This document shows positions 8,897 to 18,967 of a stretch of 64,000 nt of DNA, in pieces. A program made the position numbers and the translations under genes. The stretch is from Verrucomicrobiota bacterium (GTDB lineage Bacteria > Verrucomicrobiota > Verrucomicrobiia > Opitutales > Opitutaceae): assembly GCA_003641745.1 (NCBI GenBank), contig QNAI01000002.1, positions 1 to 64,000 on the forward strand, written 5' to 3'. The notes beneath the pieces were generated by a model. It was not told the DNA's origin and ran no database searches. It worked only from the letters and a program-made list of their open reading frames with translations. Every line of letters begins with the position of its first letter. The first letter of the stretch is position 1.

Positions 8897-9943
8897 TCAA
8901 CTGGAGAACGGGAATCCGGTCGTTCGCTCGATCCGACCCTGCTTCGTGACAAACAGGGCGTCGGCGCCTGGGATGGACTTCACTAGTTCCATGCCATCCT
9001 CGAGGCCGGCGATGAAGACCGCCGTCGACAGGGCATCTGCCTGCATGGCGGTCGTGGCTGCGATTGAGACGCTCGAGAGCTCTGCCGGTGAACTTCCGGT
9101 CCTGGGGTCGAGCAGGTGATGTTGTTTGAAATCTTCGCTGAAGAACGTTTCGTAATCCCCCGAGGTCGCCAGGCAGCGTCCATTCAGCCGGGTGGTTCCA
9201 AGAAACGCTTCGGCCTCGCGGGGGTCCTTGATCCCGATCGACCAATCGCGCTTCTGCGCATGTACTCCGAGAGTGCCGATCTCTCCGGTGTCGATCAATG
9301 CGCTCGTGATGCCGTGGGTGACCAGAACGCGCCGAACCGCGTCGGCCGCGAATCCCTGGGCGATACCATTGAGCGTGATCCCGGTGCCGTCGCCACGTAG
9401 TTCGATCTTCCGGTCTGAAAGGGTGATGCGGCGCCAGTCGACATTCCGGAGGGCCTGCGCGAGGGCGGCCTCATCCGGTTCCTGTCCGAGCATGGCGCTG
9501 TGGTGACGAAGCGTCCAGAGGGGCTGAACGGTCACGTCGAAGGCCCCCCGGCTCCTTTCAGAGAGATCGTTTGCGGTTCTAAGCACCTCTACCAGGTAGG
9601 GATGCGGATCTGCCAGGCGGCCGGTTGCATTGAGTTGGCTGAGCTGGCTGTCAGGGCGGTAGAGGCTCATCAGCTGCTCGACGATTTCAAGCTCATCAAA
9701 GGCGGAGGCGATCGCCTTCTCAGCGAGTTCCTGATCGTGGTGGTAGACGGTGAGGGCGACCTGAGTGCCCAGAGCATGCGTTGAGCGGGAGACCTTGACC
9801 CACCTCCCGGCTGCCAGCGCACCCGTAAGGTTGCCGCCAGGCACAGTTGCGGTCCCGGCCTGTTTGAGCAGACCCAGCTTCCAGGCGGTCAGACCGGCCG
9901 CGGCTGTGCCGACCAGGCTGAAGATGAACTTTCGACGTTTCAT
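8897..9943 (-). CDS. apbE: ApbE, FAD:protein FMN transferase
   Basis: ApbE moves the FMN moiety of FAD onto threonine in RnfG and RnfD. The protein shows the family landmarks: MSLYRPDSQLSQLN, the GAFDVTVQPLWTL segment, GITLNGIAQGFAADAVRRVL (substrate region), SALIDTGEIGTLG (family DxGG-like motif, here DTGEIG), and a C-terminal HHLLDPRTGSSP plus ATTAMQADALSTAVFIAG. The start at 9943 gives MKRRKFIFSLVGTAAAG, a twin-arginine-like signal for the extracytoplasmic location where this enzyme works; a longer frame from GTG at 10003 would add 20 residues. It precedes rnfB by 25 bp and is the first gene of the cluster. Confidence 0.95.
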   Translation of the reverse strand: MKRRKFIFSLVGTAAAGLTAWKLGLLKQAGTATVPGGNLTGALAAGRWVKVSRSTHALGTQVALTVYHHDQELAEKAIASAFDELEIVEQLMSLYRPDSQLSQLNATGRLADPHPYLVEVLRTANDLSERSRGAFDVTVQPLWTLRHHSAMLGQEPDEAALAQALRNVDWRRITLSDRKIELRGDGTGITLNGIAQGFAADAVRRVLVTHGITSALIDTGEIGTLGVHAQKRDWSIGIKDPREAEAFLGTTRLNGRCLATSGDYETFFSEDFKQHHLLDPRTGSSPAELSSVSIAATTAMQADALSTAVFIAGLEDGMELVKSIPGADALFVTKQGRIERTTGFPFSS

Positions 9944-10045
9944 CAGGCCTTGACCAATGCCCCCGGGAAACTTGGGTGCTGAAGGAGTTTTTGTCGTGCT
10001 CACGTCTGGAATTAGAAATTAGAGTTACTTATGATGTAGAGGGAA

Positions 10046-10075
10046 TTTATGTGACTGATCTAATCAACCTGTAAA
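10046..10075 (-). promoter_or_regulatory. Possible promoter of the apbE-rnf-nifJ cluster
   Basis: On the minus strand TTTACA (10075-10070) and CATAAA (10051-10046) are separated by 18 bp, inside an AT-rich stretch (10004-10135) that contrasts with its GC-rich surroundings and lies just upstream of the first gene of the cluster. Assignment is by eye only. Confidence 0.3.
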
Positions 10076-10711
10076 GAAGGAAAATGGATGAAACTAATTA
10101 ATTACTCAAACATATAGGCAAAGGAAAAGATACTCATAAGGTTCAAGTGGTGCCGGAAAGACCAAGAGCTCGGACCTGCCGTCGAACCGGGTTCATCGGC
10201 AAGAACGCTCCGGTTTTTTCGGAGGATTCAGATTGCTGACCATCAGGCCGGGTATGGGAACATCTGGATCCATTCATTAAGAAAACCAATAGCACCACAA
10301 GCAACTGCCCTCAAGTGCATGCCAAGTCGTGCGTCGCTATTGGCAAATACCGCGGAGTCGAACTTGTGGGGGGCACCTCTGGGAATCTGCGAACAGCGCG
10401 ATCGAAAAAGGGCTCTGGTATTGGCAAGCTCATTTGTGAGACAGGACACTCGAAGCGGTGGGCTGCCTCCGCTGAAATTTGATTCCGCTCAGAAAAGCTG
10501 GCCGGTTTCCAGGCGAATGATGCGAGACCCGTTGCCACGTCCTCTCCTGGTACTTCAAAACCAGGTAACCGGAAGCACGTGGTGACTCATTGAACCGCAT
10601 TTTTTACAATTATCTTTGCGTCAGGCAAATTTGGGATGGCGTCAGCTTATGTTCGCGATAAGACTGCATAATCCACACCTGCTCTGGTCGGTCGGGAGGG
10701 CTCCTTTGTAA
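10076..10711. other. Intergenic region without a supported gene
   Basis: This stretch separates the divergent apbE cluster and the secreted-protein genes. The first 60 bp are AT-rich and may hold promoters. Short frames exist (for example 10319-10585) but lack recognisable protein features. I see no tRNA, terminator or known repeat. Confidence 0.5.
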
Positions 10712-11281
10712 ATGACTGCCAGATACGATTCGCGGACTCCTTTCCCCCCCCCTCCTCATTTCCTCTTCGGAACCCTCGCTTTGAAAAATCCATTCTCTTC
10801 CAACAGGCTTCTCTCTTTGGCCTGTTTGTTCATTGCTGTGGCGCTCACTCAGCCTGGCCCTCTACAGGGCAGACAGGCAGTCTCAGAATCCAATTGGATC
10901 GAATTGGAGTTTCGATCCCAGGAATTCCTGTCCTGGCTTCGCATCTACTTTGCCGAGGAAGATCTGTACGACGTTCGGTTGGCTGATTCGGTGGCTGATC
11001 CGGATGGGGATGGAGACACCAATGAGTTTGAGTTCCTGGCAAAGCTGGATCCGACGGACCGCGAGGTACGCTTCAAGATCTATTTCTCCGGGGACGCCAG
11101 GGAAGAACTCCGCATCGGTCCCGTGGCGAGCGGGGTAACCTACGAAACCCAAACCAGTACGGACCTGAAGGAATGGACCACCATCGACTCCAACTCGTAT
11201 CAGCGGGTTGGGGATGAGTTTCTTATCGACCTGCGGTCCCTGCCCTCCAGGTCGTTTTATCGAGTGATCCTGTCGAACTGA
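10712..11281 (+). CDS. Small secreted protein with a calcium-type DPDGDGD loop
   Basis: The product of up to 189 residues has a hydrophobic export signal at about residues 28-50 (LLSLACLFIAVAL) and a short mature part. Residues around 93-110 contain DPDGDGDTNEFEFLAKLDP, an acidic loop of the dockerin/thrombospondin-3 type often found in secreted proteins of Verrucomicrobiota and Planctomycetota; such loops bind calcium. The C-terminal part (YETQTSTDLKEWTTI ... SRSFYRVILS) resembles the short beta-rich tail that follows these loops. If translation starts at TTG 10781 instead of ATG 10712, the signal peptide becomes a classical one (KNPFSSNRLLSL...). It lies 56 bp before the giant protein and is probably co-transcribed with it. 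No specific function can be given. Confidence 0.7.
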   Translation: MTARYDSRTPFPPPPHFLFGTLALKNPFSSNRLLSLACLFIAVALTQPGPLQGRQAVSESNWIELEFRSQEFLSWLRIYFAEEDLYDVRLADSVADPDGDGDTNEFEFLAKLDPTDREVRFKIYFSGDAREELRIGPVASGVTYETQTSTDLKEWTTIDSNSYQRVGDEFLIDLRSLPSRSFYRVILSN

Positions 11282-11337
11282 CCCTTTCAGTCGGTCCAGC
11301 CTCTTTCCAGTCTGCAAACGCACTTCCGCGCACCCAT

Positions 11338-14300
11338 ATGACCATTGATTCAGGTCTTTTCCGACCCTTTCAAAACCCGTCTTTCAGATGGGTTTTTCTT
11401 TTCTTACTTGTTACAGGGTCAGGCCTCCTGGCCGGACCGATTGTCAGCAACGTCACCCTGGAGCTTCGCCAGGGGACTCAACTGATGGATATCACCTACG
11501 ATCTGGCGCACTCCGATGGCTTGACCTGCACCGTGACTGTAGAGGCCACGACCGATGCTGAGAAATGGGTCCTGCTGCGGGAAGTCACAGGGGAGGGAAG
11601 TGTAGGCGAAGGAGTGACGGTTGGTACCGGAAAAAGCATTCTCTGGGATATCGGCTCAGAGTGGGAAAATCAGTTGTTGCCGAACCTGAAGGTGAGGATC
11701 CGGGCCGACGATGGTCAGGGGAGTGCCTTCGTGCAGATCTCCCGAATTTCGCCAGGCGATCAGGCCGAAATGGTCAACGTGGCTCGCGAGACCATAATTT
11801 TCTTTGATGACCCGGTGGATCCTTCCACTGTGACATTTGACAGTTTCAATCTGACTGCAAACGGGGAGAGCCTGGCCGGTCGCATCGTGGTTTCCTCGAC
11901 CGAAAGGTTCGCGACCTTCTTTTACGACGAGCCGCTTCCTTCATCCACCGAGGTCAGGGTTGTTGTCGATGGAGACAAGATCATCGGACGCAACGGTATT
12001 AAGATCGATGCAGATGGGGACGGAATCGAAGGAGGCGTCGCAACCGCAGATTTCCGAACCCTGCCGCTGACCCGCATTGCCGGAACCAATGTTTTTGGAA
12101 ATGTCTACGACTCCCTCAGCCTCCTTCCCATCGTCGGAGCGACGATTCGGGTCGACGCATTTGCCGAGGCCAATGCGGTGACTGACGCCGACGGACGGTT
12201 TGAACTGAAGGATATGCCCGCTCCGGAATTCTTCGTTCATGTGGACGGATCCACCGCGACCAATGCGCCCTCAGGATTTGTCTATCCGAACGTGGGAAAG
12301 CCTTTTCACAGTGTTCCCGGTCAGAGTGTGCATCTCAATCACCACGGCCATGATTTCGACATCTTTCTTCCGCCCATGGCGATTGCGGACATCCAAAGTC
12401 TTTCTTCGAGTGCGGACACCGAGGTTGGATTTGGTGATGCCGGAAAGAGCACACTCGCAACTCTTTTCCCCGAAGTGGATCCAGCGGTGTGGGATCGCAT
12501 GAGCGTGACTTTCCCAGCGGGGTCTGCTCAGGACGACCTGGGCAATGCCGCCGTCACTGCGGCCGTTATCCCGGTGCCCAAGGATCGCCTGCCGGCGCCC
12601 CTGCCCGCGACATTGGATCCTGCGTTCGTAATTTCGATCCAGGCTCCGGGTGCAACCAACTTCGATGTTCCGGCACCGGTGACTTTTCCCAATACCGACG
12701 GTCTTCTTCCGGGAGAGAAAACCCTCATTTGGTCCTTCAATCACGATGCGGGCGAGTGGCAAGTGATCGGCACGGCGACGGTCAGTGCCGATGGCCTGGT
12801 GGTGGTTTCGGACCCGGGTGTCGGTATTCTCGCCCCGGGCTGGCATTTCCCGTGGCCAGGTTCTCAAGGCAGTGGCGGGGGTGGTGTCGATGGCCCTGAT
12901 GATGCCGAAGACGAAAGATGCGAGACATTGCGGAAGCTGGCGATGAGCAAGGGGACGCAGTGTAGCGTGGCCTTGGGAACGTCTGCCATCGACTTTGCGA
13001 ATCCTGTCGTAGGCTGTCTGGTGGGCCTTGCTGAAGGCGCTGTGGGGTTTGCCGCAGACAGCGCGATTGATCCGGAAGGACAGTTTACCCTCGCAAACGC
13101 CGCGATGACATCCTTCGTAAGCGGTATCGGTTGCATACCGTGGGTTGGGTCACTTTTGTCAACCGGGATTGGTTGTATACAGGCGGCTGATGCGATGCAG
13201 GATTTCGAGTCATGTCGTGGGACGGCAGGCAGTCAAAATGCGCTGGAAATACATGAGGCGAGCGCGACCTATAGCAGTCCATATTCACAGGCAACGGCGA
13301 AGGCGGATGCAATCATCGGAGTAAGCGGATCCATTGATCTGATGAAAAAACAGGTTGAGATCGTTGAAGCTATAGGGGCCATGTACGCCGCGATCATGGG
13401 GAGTGATGTATGGGTGGGAGCAGAGCCTGAAGAGGTTGCAACCCTGTACATGATCATTGGAGCTTTTGAAGACGCGACCGCACCGCTCAGCGATGCCGGG
13501 GGGGTGATCACTGACACCGAAAAAGGTACCATTAACGCGTTGCGAGTACCCTCTCATTTTGGAGACAACGATATCAAAGATGCCATCGATCGACTCAACT
13601 CTTGGACGAGTGGTGTTTCGACTCCGGAGGCGTTCGGGTTTCCGGAGATCGGTGTGGCCGCTCAGAGATTACAGGATCTTCTTGGTGTGCTCGCATCGGA
13701 AGGTTGGCAGGGCATGAATCATGGGGCCCTCGAGGCGTCGATTGCTTTGGGCGAACTCCAGGATGAAGCCGTTGAATCCAATGGCTCGGTTGTGGTTCGG
13801 GAGTCTCTCCAATTCAATATCACCGATTTGGATACCGGGTTCAGCGTTCGCGGAGAAACGGCAACTCACGGGCAATTCGATGACTTTGTATTCGCTTTGA
13901 ATCGACCCTATTCGATTACCTATCTCGATCCACTGACCCTCCAGACAGGAGTCACGGTATTCCGATCCACTGTCGCTACCGGACGGTTTGAAATCCCCAA
14001 GGCCTTCCTTCTCAGGAGTGATGAAGACACAGATGGGGATGGACTGTCGGACGAAGCCGAGCTCGTTATTGGAACGAGCATCACCAAGCCGGACACCGAC
14101 GAAGACGGTATCAACGATTTCACCGAGTTCACTACCGATGGAATGAATCCCCTGGACAATAGAGGTTTCCCGACCGGAATCATCGCCCGCACCCCGTTGG
14201 TTGGCCAAACCAACGAAGTCGTTGTCGGGACCGTTCCCGGACTAGGTTTGACTGCTTTTCTCGCGACCGGCTCTCACGGTCTCGCGATCGTGGATGTGGA

Positions 14301-17300
14301 TGAATTCAGTAATCCGATTGTGCTGGGGCAATTGGACCTCGAGGGCGACTGCACCGATGTCGCTTACGATGACATTCTGGATCTGGCAGTCGTTTCAGGC
14401 AATTCAGGTGGGGTGCACCTGGTGGATGTTTCGGATCCCATGCTCCCCGGATTGGTGCAGACGATCGAGGTCGATTCAGCTCAGGTGGAAATCGCAAATG
14501 GAATTGCCTACCTTGCCAGCGGTGGTTTCCTCTACAGCTTTGATCTGTTCAACCCGGAAAGGTCTCGGAGTGTATCGATTTCATCGGGAGCAATCGCCGG
14601 GCTGACTCGTCAGGGCGATATGCTATACGCCATGGATGGCCTGAATGAGTTGCACGCGATTCAGGTCGATGACATCCAGTTGAGCGTAATTGGCAGCGTG
14701 CAGCTCGACCAGGGAGGGGGAAGGGTATTCGTTGCGGACGGCATCGTTTACGCGGGCGCTCGTCCTTCTTTTGGACGAGGAGGTTACCTGACCATCGATG
14801 TTTCGGACCCGGTCAATATGGCCCTGATTTCAGGTTCATCAGTAGAGTCTCCCAATATAGACGCTGGGCGCTACCTGGTGGAAAATGGCTCGGGAACGGG
14901 GCTCTTGATTGGGCAGAACGTCCTGGATCTGATGAAGACAAGTGATCCGGGCGATACCGGGAATTTCCTCAATCGAATCAACCTGCCGGCTGCGCCTGAG
15001 AGTGTGACCATCGGTTCCGGGATTGCGTTCGTCGCTGATGGGGCAGCCGGGTTACTGACCGTAAACTATATCGGATTCGATACAGGCGGAATTGCTCCGA
15101 CTGCGTTCATGGATCTGGGGTCGCTGGACATCAATTCGGGGAAATCCGGTATCCAGGTTCTGGAGGGAAGCACTGTTTCGATCCCGGTGGGAGTGACCGA
15201 TGACGTTCAGGTTCGCAATGTCGAGTTGCTGCTCGATGGAGAGGTTGTTGCTTCAGATGTTTCGTTTCCCTGGGAATTGGATCTCTCGATTCCTGTGATT
15301 GAAGCTGATGTTTCGGAGGTGACGGTCCAGGTTCGGGCTCTGGATACGGGAGGAAATGCGGGGCTGACCACCGAGTTTGTGCTCGAGCTCGTACCAGACA
15401 CGACCGCACCGATACCCACTTTCTCAGTTCCGGTCGGGGGTGATGAGTTTGGTCAGAACTTCAATACGCTTCAATTCGGGTTTTCCGAACCCATGGATAT
15501 AAACACACTTACCAGCGAAAATTTCCAACTCACCAATACCAGGAATCCCGGGTCTTCGATACCTCTGGATGTGATGATTCTGAGACCGCCGTATTCGACC
15601 GTTCTGTTAAGATATCCCACGCTGAAACCAGGGGACTATGAGATGACTCTCAAGGCGTCGTCGATCACGGATGCCGCGGGGAATCCGCTTGGCCTGACCG
15701 ATCAGGTCATCGCTTTCTCGATCAATAGTAATTATACCTTTTTGAACAACGAAGGGGGGAACTGGCATGATCCTGAGAATTGGAGCACGGGCGTGGTGCC
15801 GGGGCCCGGGGACAGGATATTTCTGGATCTGCCAAAAGATGCGGTGATCACTTTCGACTCGGGAGAGACGCAGATCGAAAGCCTGACCGGGGTCGCAATC
15901 ATCGAGCTGAAAGGTGGGCGCCTCGAGGTAAACGGCACAATTCAGTTGGACGGGCAACTGATCATGAGTGGCGGAACCCTTGCGAATGCCACGGTGCTTC
16001 CTCGAATACCGGGTCGAAACATCGGTGGTGATGTCGCTCTCGTCATCACGGCTACTGGTACGCTCGATGGTGTCACGATTGAGGGCGTTGCCGAAATTTC
16101 CACTCTAGGAACTACTGTTACAATCGAAAATGAAATTACGGTTATTGGTGAGATAAGTTTGCTTCGGGGAGTCTCTTTGTCATTTACCGGACCTGAGGCC
16201 CTTGTTTCTGGCACGGGAATGTTGAAGTTTACGGAGATCTCCTCCATTTATAATCCTAACAGTATCGGCCTGCCCAAGGTCGGGACCTTGACGATCGGAG
16301 CGGGAATTACGATAGAGGCTGGAAGCTTGAACATCTATGGCCATGGTGTTGATTCTCATCTGGTGAACAAAGGAACGATTCGTGCCAACGTTGCAGGCAG
16401 AACGGTGAACGTGGGCTCGTTTGGAAGTCTCCCCGATTCCGTTTTCGAAAACCAAGGGTCCTTGGAGGCGGTCAACGGTGGCATCCTTGATATACGGGTA
16501 CTGACGGGCGGATTGGGAAGCGCGTCTGTCAGCGGAGGGTCGAAGCTGATCGTGGATGGGACGGCCTATACGATTGATCAGGATCTGGTCGTCCAGGACA
16601 CCGGCAAGCTTACCCTGAATGGCGGATGGGACATGGTGGGGCAGGTGACGATCGAAGGCGAACTCAGCATCGGCGGGGATTATACTCTATCGCAATTGAA
16701 AAATGCCAACTGGTCGAATAGCGGCGGCACCCTGACCGTGTCCGGCATTCTGGATCTCCAGGGTGGCACACTGAGCGTCGATGACAACTTTGGACAATTG
16801 ACCATCGATATTGGAACGATCAAGAATGGGACAGTAGCGATCAGCGGTTCCGGAGGCCTGAATGCTTCGTCCAACGTGGGAAACCTTCTGGAGAACGTGA
16901 CCCTCGATGGTGATTTCGACATGGGATTTGGCAGGCTTAGTGTAAGCGGAGGATTAGGAATCAACGGAACGGTAACGATGGCAGCTATTTTGGTTTTTAT
17001 CGACGATTCCACGATCAGTGGAACAGGGACGATGACTTTTCATCCACCCCTCAATGCCCGTAATCCCTCAACAATGGAGATGAGTCGCGGAGGCATCCTC
17101 ACCATTGGAAGTGGTATTATAATCGAAGGAGAAGGCATTTTTCGCGGGTATTCCTACTCAGTGATGACTTTGGTGAATCAAGGGACCATTCGAGCCAGTG
17201 TTCCCGGGAAGAGGTTGACGATAGGTGCGAAATCCTCTCAGAGCGCGGCTTATGTATCCCTTGACAATCAGGGTACTATGGAGGCGGCAAACGGGGGTGT

Positions 17301-18798
17301 ACTCGAGGTTCAGGATTTGGCGGGTGGACTGGGAACTGCCAGCATACAAGGCGCCTCGCACCTTATCCTGGACGGAACCGCCTATGTAATAGATGCGGCG
17401 CTCACTGTTCCGGATTCCGGCATGCTTACGCTCAATGGAGGATGGGATATTCAAGTGCTGATCAACAATGCGGGTGTTCTCAATACGGGCGGTGAATTCA
17501 CGCTGCCCCAATTCTTGAAGTCGCTGAATGGGACGGGAACCGTGGTCGTGACGGGTATTCTGGATCTCGAAGCAGGTAGCTTGAATCTCAACGATGATAT
17601 TGGAGAGCTGGTTCTGGATGACGGAACGATCAGAAACGGAACGATTGCGATCAGTGGCTCCGGGACACTGAGCCCCACGGGGAGCATGAATATCCTGGAA
17701 GACATAGCTCTCGATGGATCCCTTACGGTAAGCGGTGTCAACCTCACCCTCTCGGGAGGTCTGACTCTGAATGGAACACTTACCCTGGAGAATAATGCGC
17801 GCCTGTTCTTGCTCACTGATGTGCCGATCGATGGTACCGGGTCTTTGCTGTTCACCAATACATCGATAAGTGGATCTTCCGGTAATCAGGCCTTACAGTT
17901 TACGATTGGCAGTGGTATTGCTTTGGATGGAAGCTCTCTCACCTTCGGTCAATTTGTGAGCCTGGTGAACCTGGGCACGATTCGTTCCACAGTATCTGGC
18001 GAATCGATCATATTCAGGGGCGATTACGGTGGAGTCTTCGAAAACCAGGGTTCCGTGCAGGTACTGGATGGTGCGATATTGGAAATTCAGAAACTGGCGG
18101 ACAGTGGGGTTGGGAATACCACGCTTGGAGCAGGATCGCAGCTCATCCTTGGCGGAGACCTTAAGCAGTCGATGCTGGGAAACGTCACCAATAATGGTGG
18201 GAATATGAAACTGCAGGGAGTACTGGATCTCGAAAGTGGAACCTTGAACCTCAATGATGCCTTTGGTGAGTTACTGTTGAAAGGTGGGACGATTAGGAAC
18301 GGAACGATAGCGATTAGCGGAACCGGAAATCTGAACACTCGTAGTAATGGAGGTATACTGGAAAACGTGATCCTTGAAGGAGAGATGCTAATGAACGAGA
18401 CTTTCGGATACCTGCTGATTCGAGATGACCTTACCTTAAACGGAACCATCAGACTGCAGGCACCAGGTGTCAGGCTTGGATTTTATGAAGATGAGACGAT
18501 TAATGGAACCGGAAAAATTGTATTTGAGACGACGGTTGGTGATCGAACTTCTCTTCAGATGGTAAATTTGGATGGGGAGTTAACCATCGGGACTGGTATA
18601 ACCCTGGAGGGGGGGCGCGTAACCTTTGGAGTCCGTTCTCCGTGGGCCGGGTGGGGGCGGGTTATGGACCTCGTAAATCTGGGAACAATCCGAGCCAATG
18701 TTGCGGGTCAAACCATCACTTTCGATCCTGACTTCGGCACATTTGATAACCAGGGAACCGTCGAAGAACTCAACGGCGGCGTCATCATCCTGCCGTAA
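11338..18798 (+). CDS. Giant secreted mosaic protein with beta-propeller and beta-helix repeats
   Basis: This 2486-residue protein begins with a signal peptide (hydrophobic FLFLLVTGSGLLAG, about 20-33). By eye the order is: a short beta domain (34-130), an Ig-like Big_5 type domain (about 138-240), a carboxypeptidase-regulatory-like domain with ADGRFELKDMPAP (about 243-330), a glycine linker near 510, a hydrophobic cysteine-containing segment (about 540-630), thrombospondin-3-like loops (DTDGDGLSDEAEL, about 895-940), LVIVD-type propeller repeats (VHLVDVSDP, about 965-1245), two Ig-like regions, and from about 1473 (GNWHDPENWSTGVVP) a long beta-helix. The helix contains four units marked by LVN-GTIRA near residues 1675, 1945, 2209 and 2445. 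No beta-barrel, LPXTG or PEP-CTERM anchor is seen at the end (GGVIILP). A surface adhesin or polymer-binding role is a guess from architecture. Confidence 0.85.
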   Translation: MTIDSGLFRPFQNPSFRWVFLFLLVTGSGLLAGPIVSNVTLELRQGTQLMDITYDLAHSDGLTCTVTVEATTDAEKWVLLREVTGEGSVGEGVTVGTGKSILWDIGSEWENQLLPNLKVRIRADDGQGSAFVQISRISPGDQAEMVNVARETIIFFDDPVDPSTVTFDSFNLTANGESLAGRIVVSSTERFATFFYDEPLPSSTEVRVVVDGDKIIGRNGIKIDADGDGIEGGVATADFRTLPLTRIAGTNVFGNVYDSLSLLPIVGATIRVDAFAEANAVTDADGRFELKDMPAPEFFVHVDGSTATNAPSGFVYPNVGKPFHSVPGQSVHLNHHGHDFDIFLPPMAIADIQSLSSSADTEVGFGDAGKSTLATLFPEVDPAVWDRMSVTFPAGSAQDDLGNAAVTAAVIPVPKDRLPAPLPATLDPAFVISIQAPGATNFDVPAPVTFPNTDGLLPGEKTLIWSFNHDAGEWQVIGTATVSADGLVVVSDPGVGILAPGWHFPWPGSQGSGGGGVDGPDDAEDERCETLRKLAMSKGTQCSVALGTSAIDFANPVVGCLVGLAEGAVGFAADSAIDPEGQFTLANAAMTSFVSGIGCIPWVGSLLSTGIGCIQAADAMQDFESCRGTAGSQNALEIHEASATYSSPYSQATAKADAIIGVSGSIDLMKKQVEIVEAIGAMYAAIMGSDVWVGAEPEEVATLYMIIGAFEDATAPLSDAGGVITDTEKGTINALRVPSHFGDNDIKDAIDRLNSWTSGVSTPEAFGFPEIGVAAQRLQDLLGVLASEGWQGMNHGALEASIALGELQDEAVESNGSVVVRESLQFNITDLDTGFSVRGETATHGQFDDFVFALNRPYSITYLDPLTLQTGVTVFRSTVATGRFEIPKAFLLRSDEDTDGDGLSDEAELVIGTSITKPDTDEDGINDFTEFTTDGMNPLDNRGFPTGIIARTPLVGQTNEVVVGTVPGLGLTAFLATGSHGLAIVDVDEFSNPIVLGQLDLEGDCTDVAYDDILDLAVVSGNSGGVHLVDVSDPMLPGLVQTIEVDSAQVEIANGIAYLASGGFLYSFDLFNPERSRSVSISSGAIAGLTRQGDMLYAMDGLNELHAIQVDDIQLSVIGSVQLDQGGGRVFVADGIVYAGARPSFGRGGYLTIDVSDPVNMALISGSSVESPNIDAGRYLVENGSGTGLLIGQNVLDLMKTSDPGDTGNFLNRINLPAAPESVTIGSGIAFVADGAAGLLTVNYIGFDTGGIAPTAFMDLGSLDINSGKSGIQVLEGSTVSIPVGVTDDVQVRNVELLLDGEVVASDVSFPWELDLSIPVIEADVSEVTVQVRALDTGGNAGLTTEFVLELVPDTTAPIPTFSVPVGGDEFGQNFNTLQFGFSEPMDINTLTSENFQLTNTRNPGSSIPLDVMILRPPYSTVLLRYPTLKPGDYEMTLKASSITDAAGNPLGLTDQVIAFSINSNYTFLNNEGGNWHDPENWSTGVVPGPGDRIFLDLPKDAVITFDSGETQIESLTGVAIIELKGGRLEVNGTIQLDGQLIMSGGTLANATVLPRIPGRNIGGDVALVITATGTLDGVTIEGVAEISTLGTTVTIENEITVIGEISLLRGVSLSFTGPEALVSGTGMLKFTEISSIYNPNSIGLPKVGTLTIGAGITIEAGSLNIYGHGVDSHLVNKGTIRANVAGRTVNVGSFGSLPDSVFENQGSLEAVNGGILDIRVLTGGLGSASVSGGSKLIVDGTAYTIDQDLVVQDTGKLTLNGGWDMVGQVTIEGELSIGGDYTLSQLKNANWSNSGGTLTVSGILDLQGGTLSVDDNFGQLTIDIGTIKNGTVAISGSGGLNASSNVGNLLENVTLDGDFDMGFGRLSVSGGLGINGTVTMAAILVFIDDSTISGTGTMTFHPPLNARNPSTMEMSRGGILTIGSGIIIEGEGIFRGYSYSVMTLVNQGTIRASVPGKRLTIGAKSSQSAAYVSLDNQGTMEAANGGVLEVQDLAGGLGTASIQGASHLILDGTAYVIDAALTVPDSGMLTLNGGWDIQVLINNAGVLNTGGEFTLPQFLKSLNGTGTVVVTGILDLEAGSLNLNDDIGELVLDDGTIRNGTIAISGSGTLSPTGSMNILEDIALDGSLTVSGVNLTLSGGLTLNGTLTLENNARLFLLTDVPIDGTGSLLFTNTSISGSSGNQALQFTIGSGIALDGSSLTFGQFVSLVNLGTIRSTVSGESIIFRGDYGGVFENQGSVQVLDGAILEIQKLADSGVGNTTLGAGSQLILGGDLKQSMLGNVTNNGGNMKLQGVLDLESGTLNLNDAFGELLLKGGTIRNGTIAISGTGNLNTRSNGGILENVILEGEMLMNETFGYLLIRDDLTLNGTIRLQAPGVRLGFYEDETINGTGKIVFETTVGDRTSLQMVNLDGELTIGTGITLEGGRVTFGVRSPWAGWGRVMDLVNLGTIRANVAGQTITFDPDFGTFDNQGTVEELNGGVIILP

Positions 18799-18858
18799 GC
18801 GGACATGGAAGGATGGTGCCGTTGTGGTTTCCCCTTTACGTTTCTCTGCCACTGAAAC

Positions 18859-18951
18859 GGTAGGGCGTGACCGCCGGGCGCGCCGCCCCATAGGCTGAGT
18901 TTCAGCGGATCTACCTGCCTTCGTCGGCGCGTCCGGCGGTCACGCCCTACC
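18859..18951. repeat. Inverted repeat, family B (26-bp arms)
   Basis: The arms 18859-18884 (GGTAGGGCGTGACCGCC...) and 18926-18951 are reverse complements at 25 of 26 positions, separated by 41 bp. One arm recurs at 43916-43941. It lies between convergent genes and could act as a bidirectional terminator or be a small mobile repeat. Confidence 0.85.
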
Positions 18952-18967
18952 AATCCCGAATGCGGTG

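Noticed and set aside
10319-10585. Plus-strand frame in the gap before the secreted-protein genes
   Set aside because: It has no family resemblance, no ribosome-binding site and no coherent neighbour; two frames on the opposite strand overlap it, as expected in a GC-rich gap.
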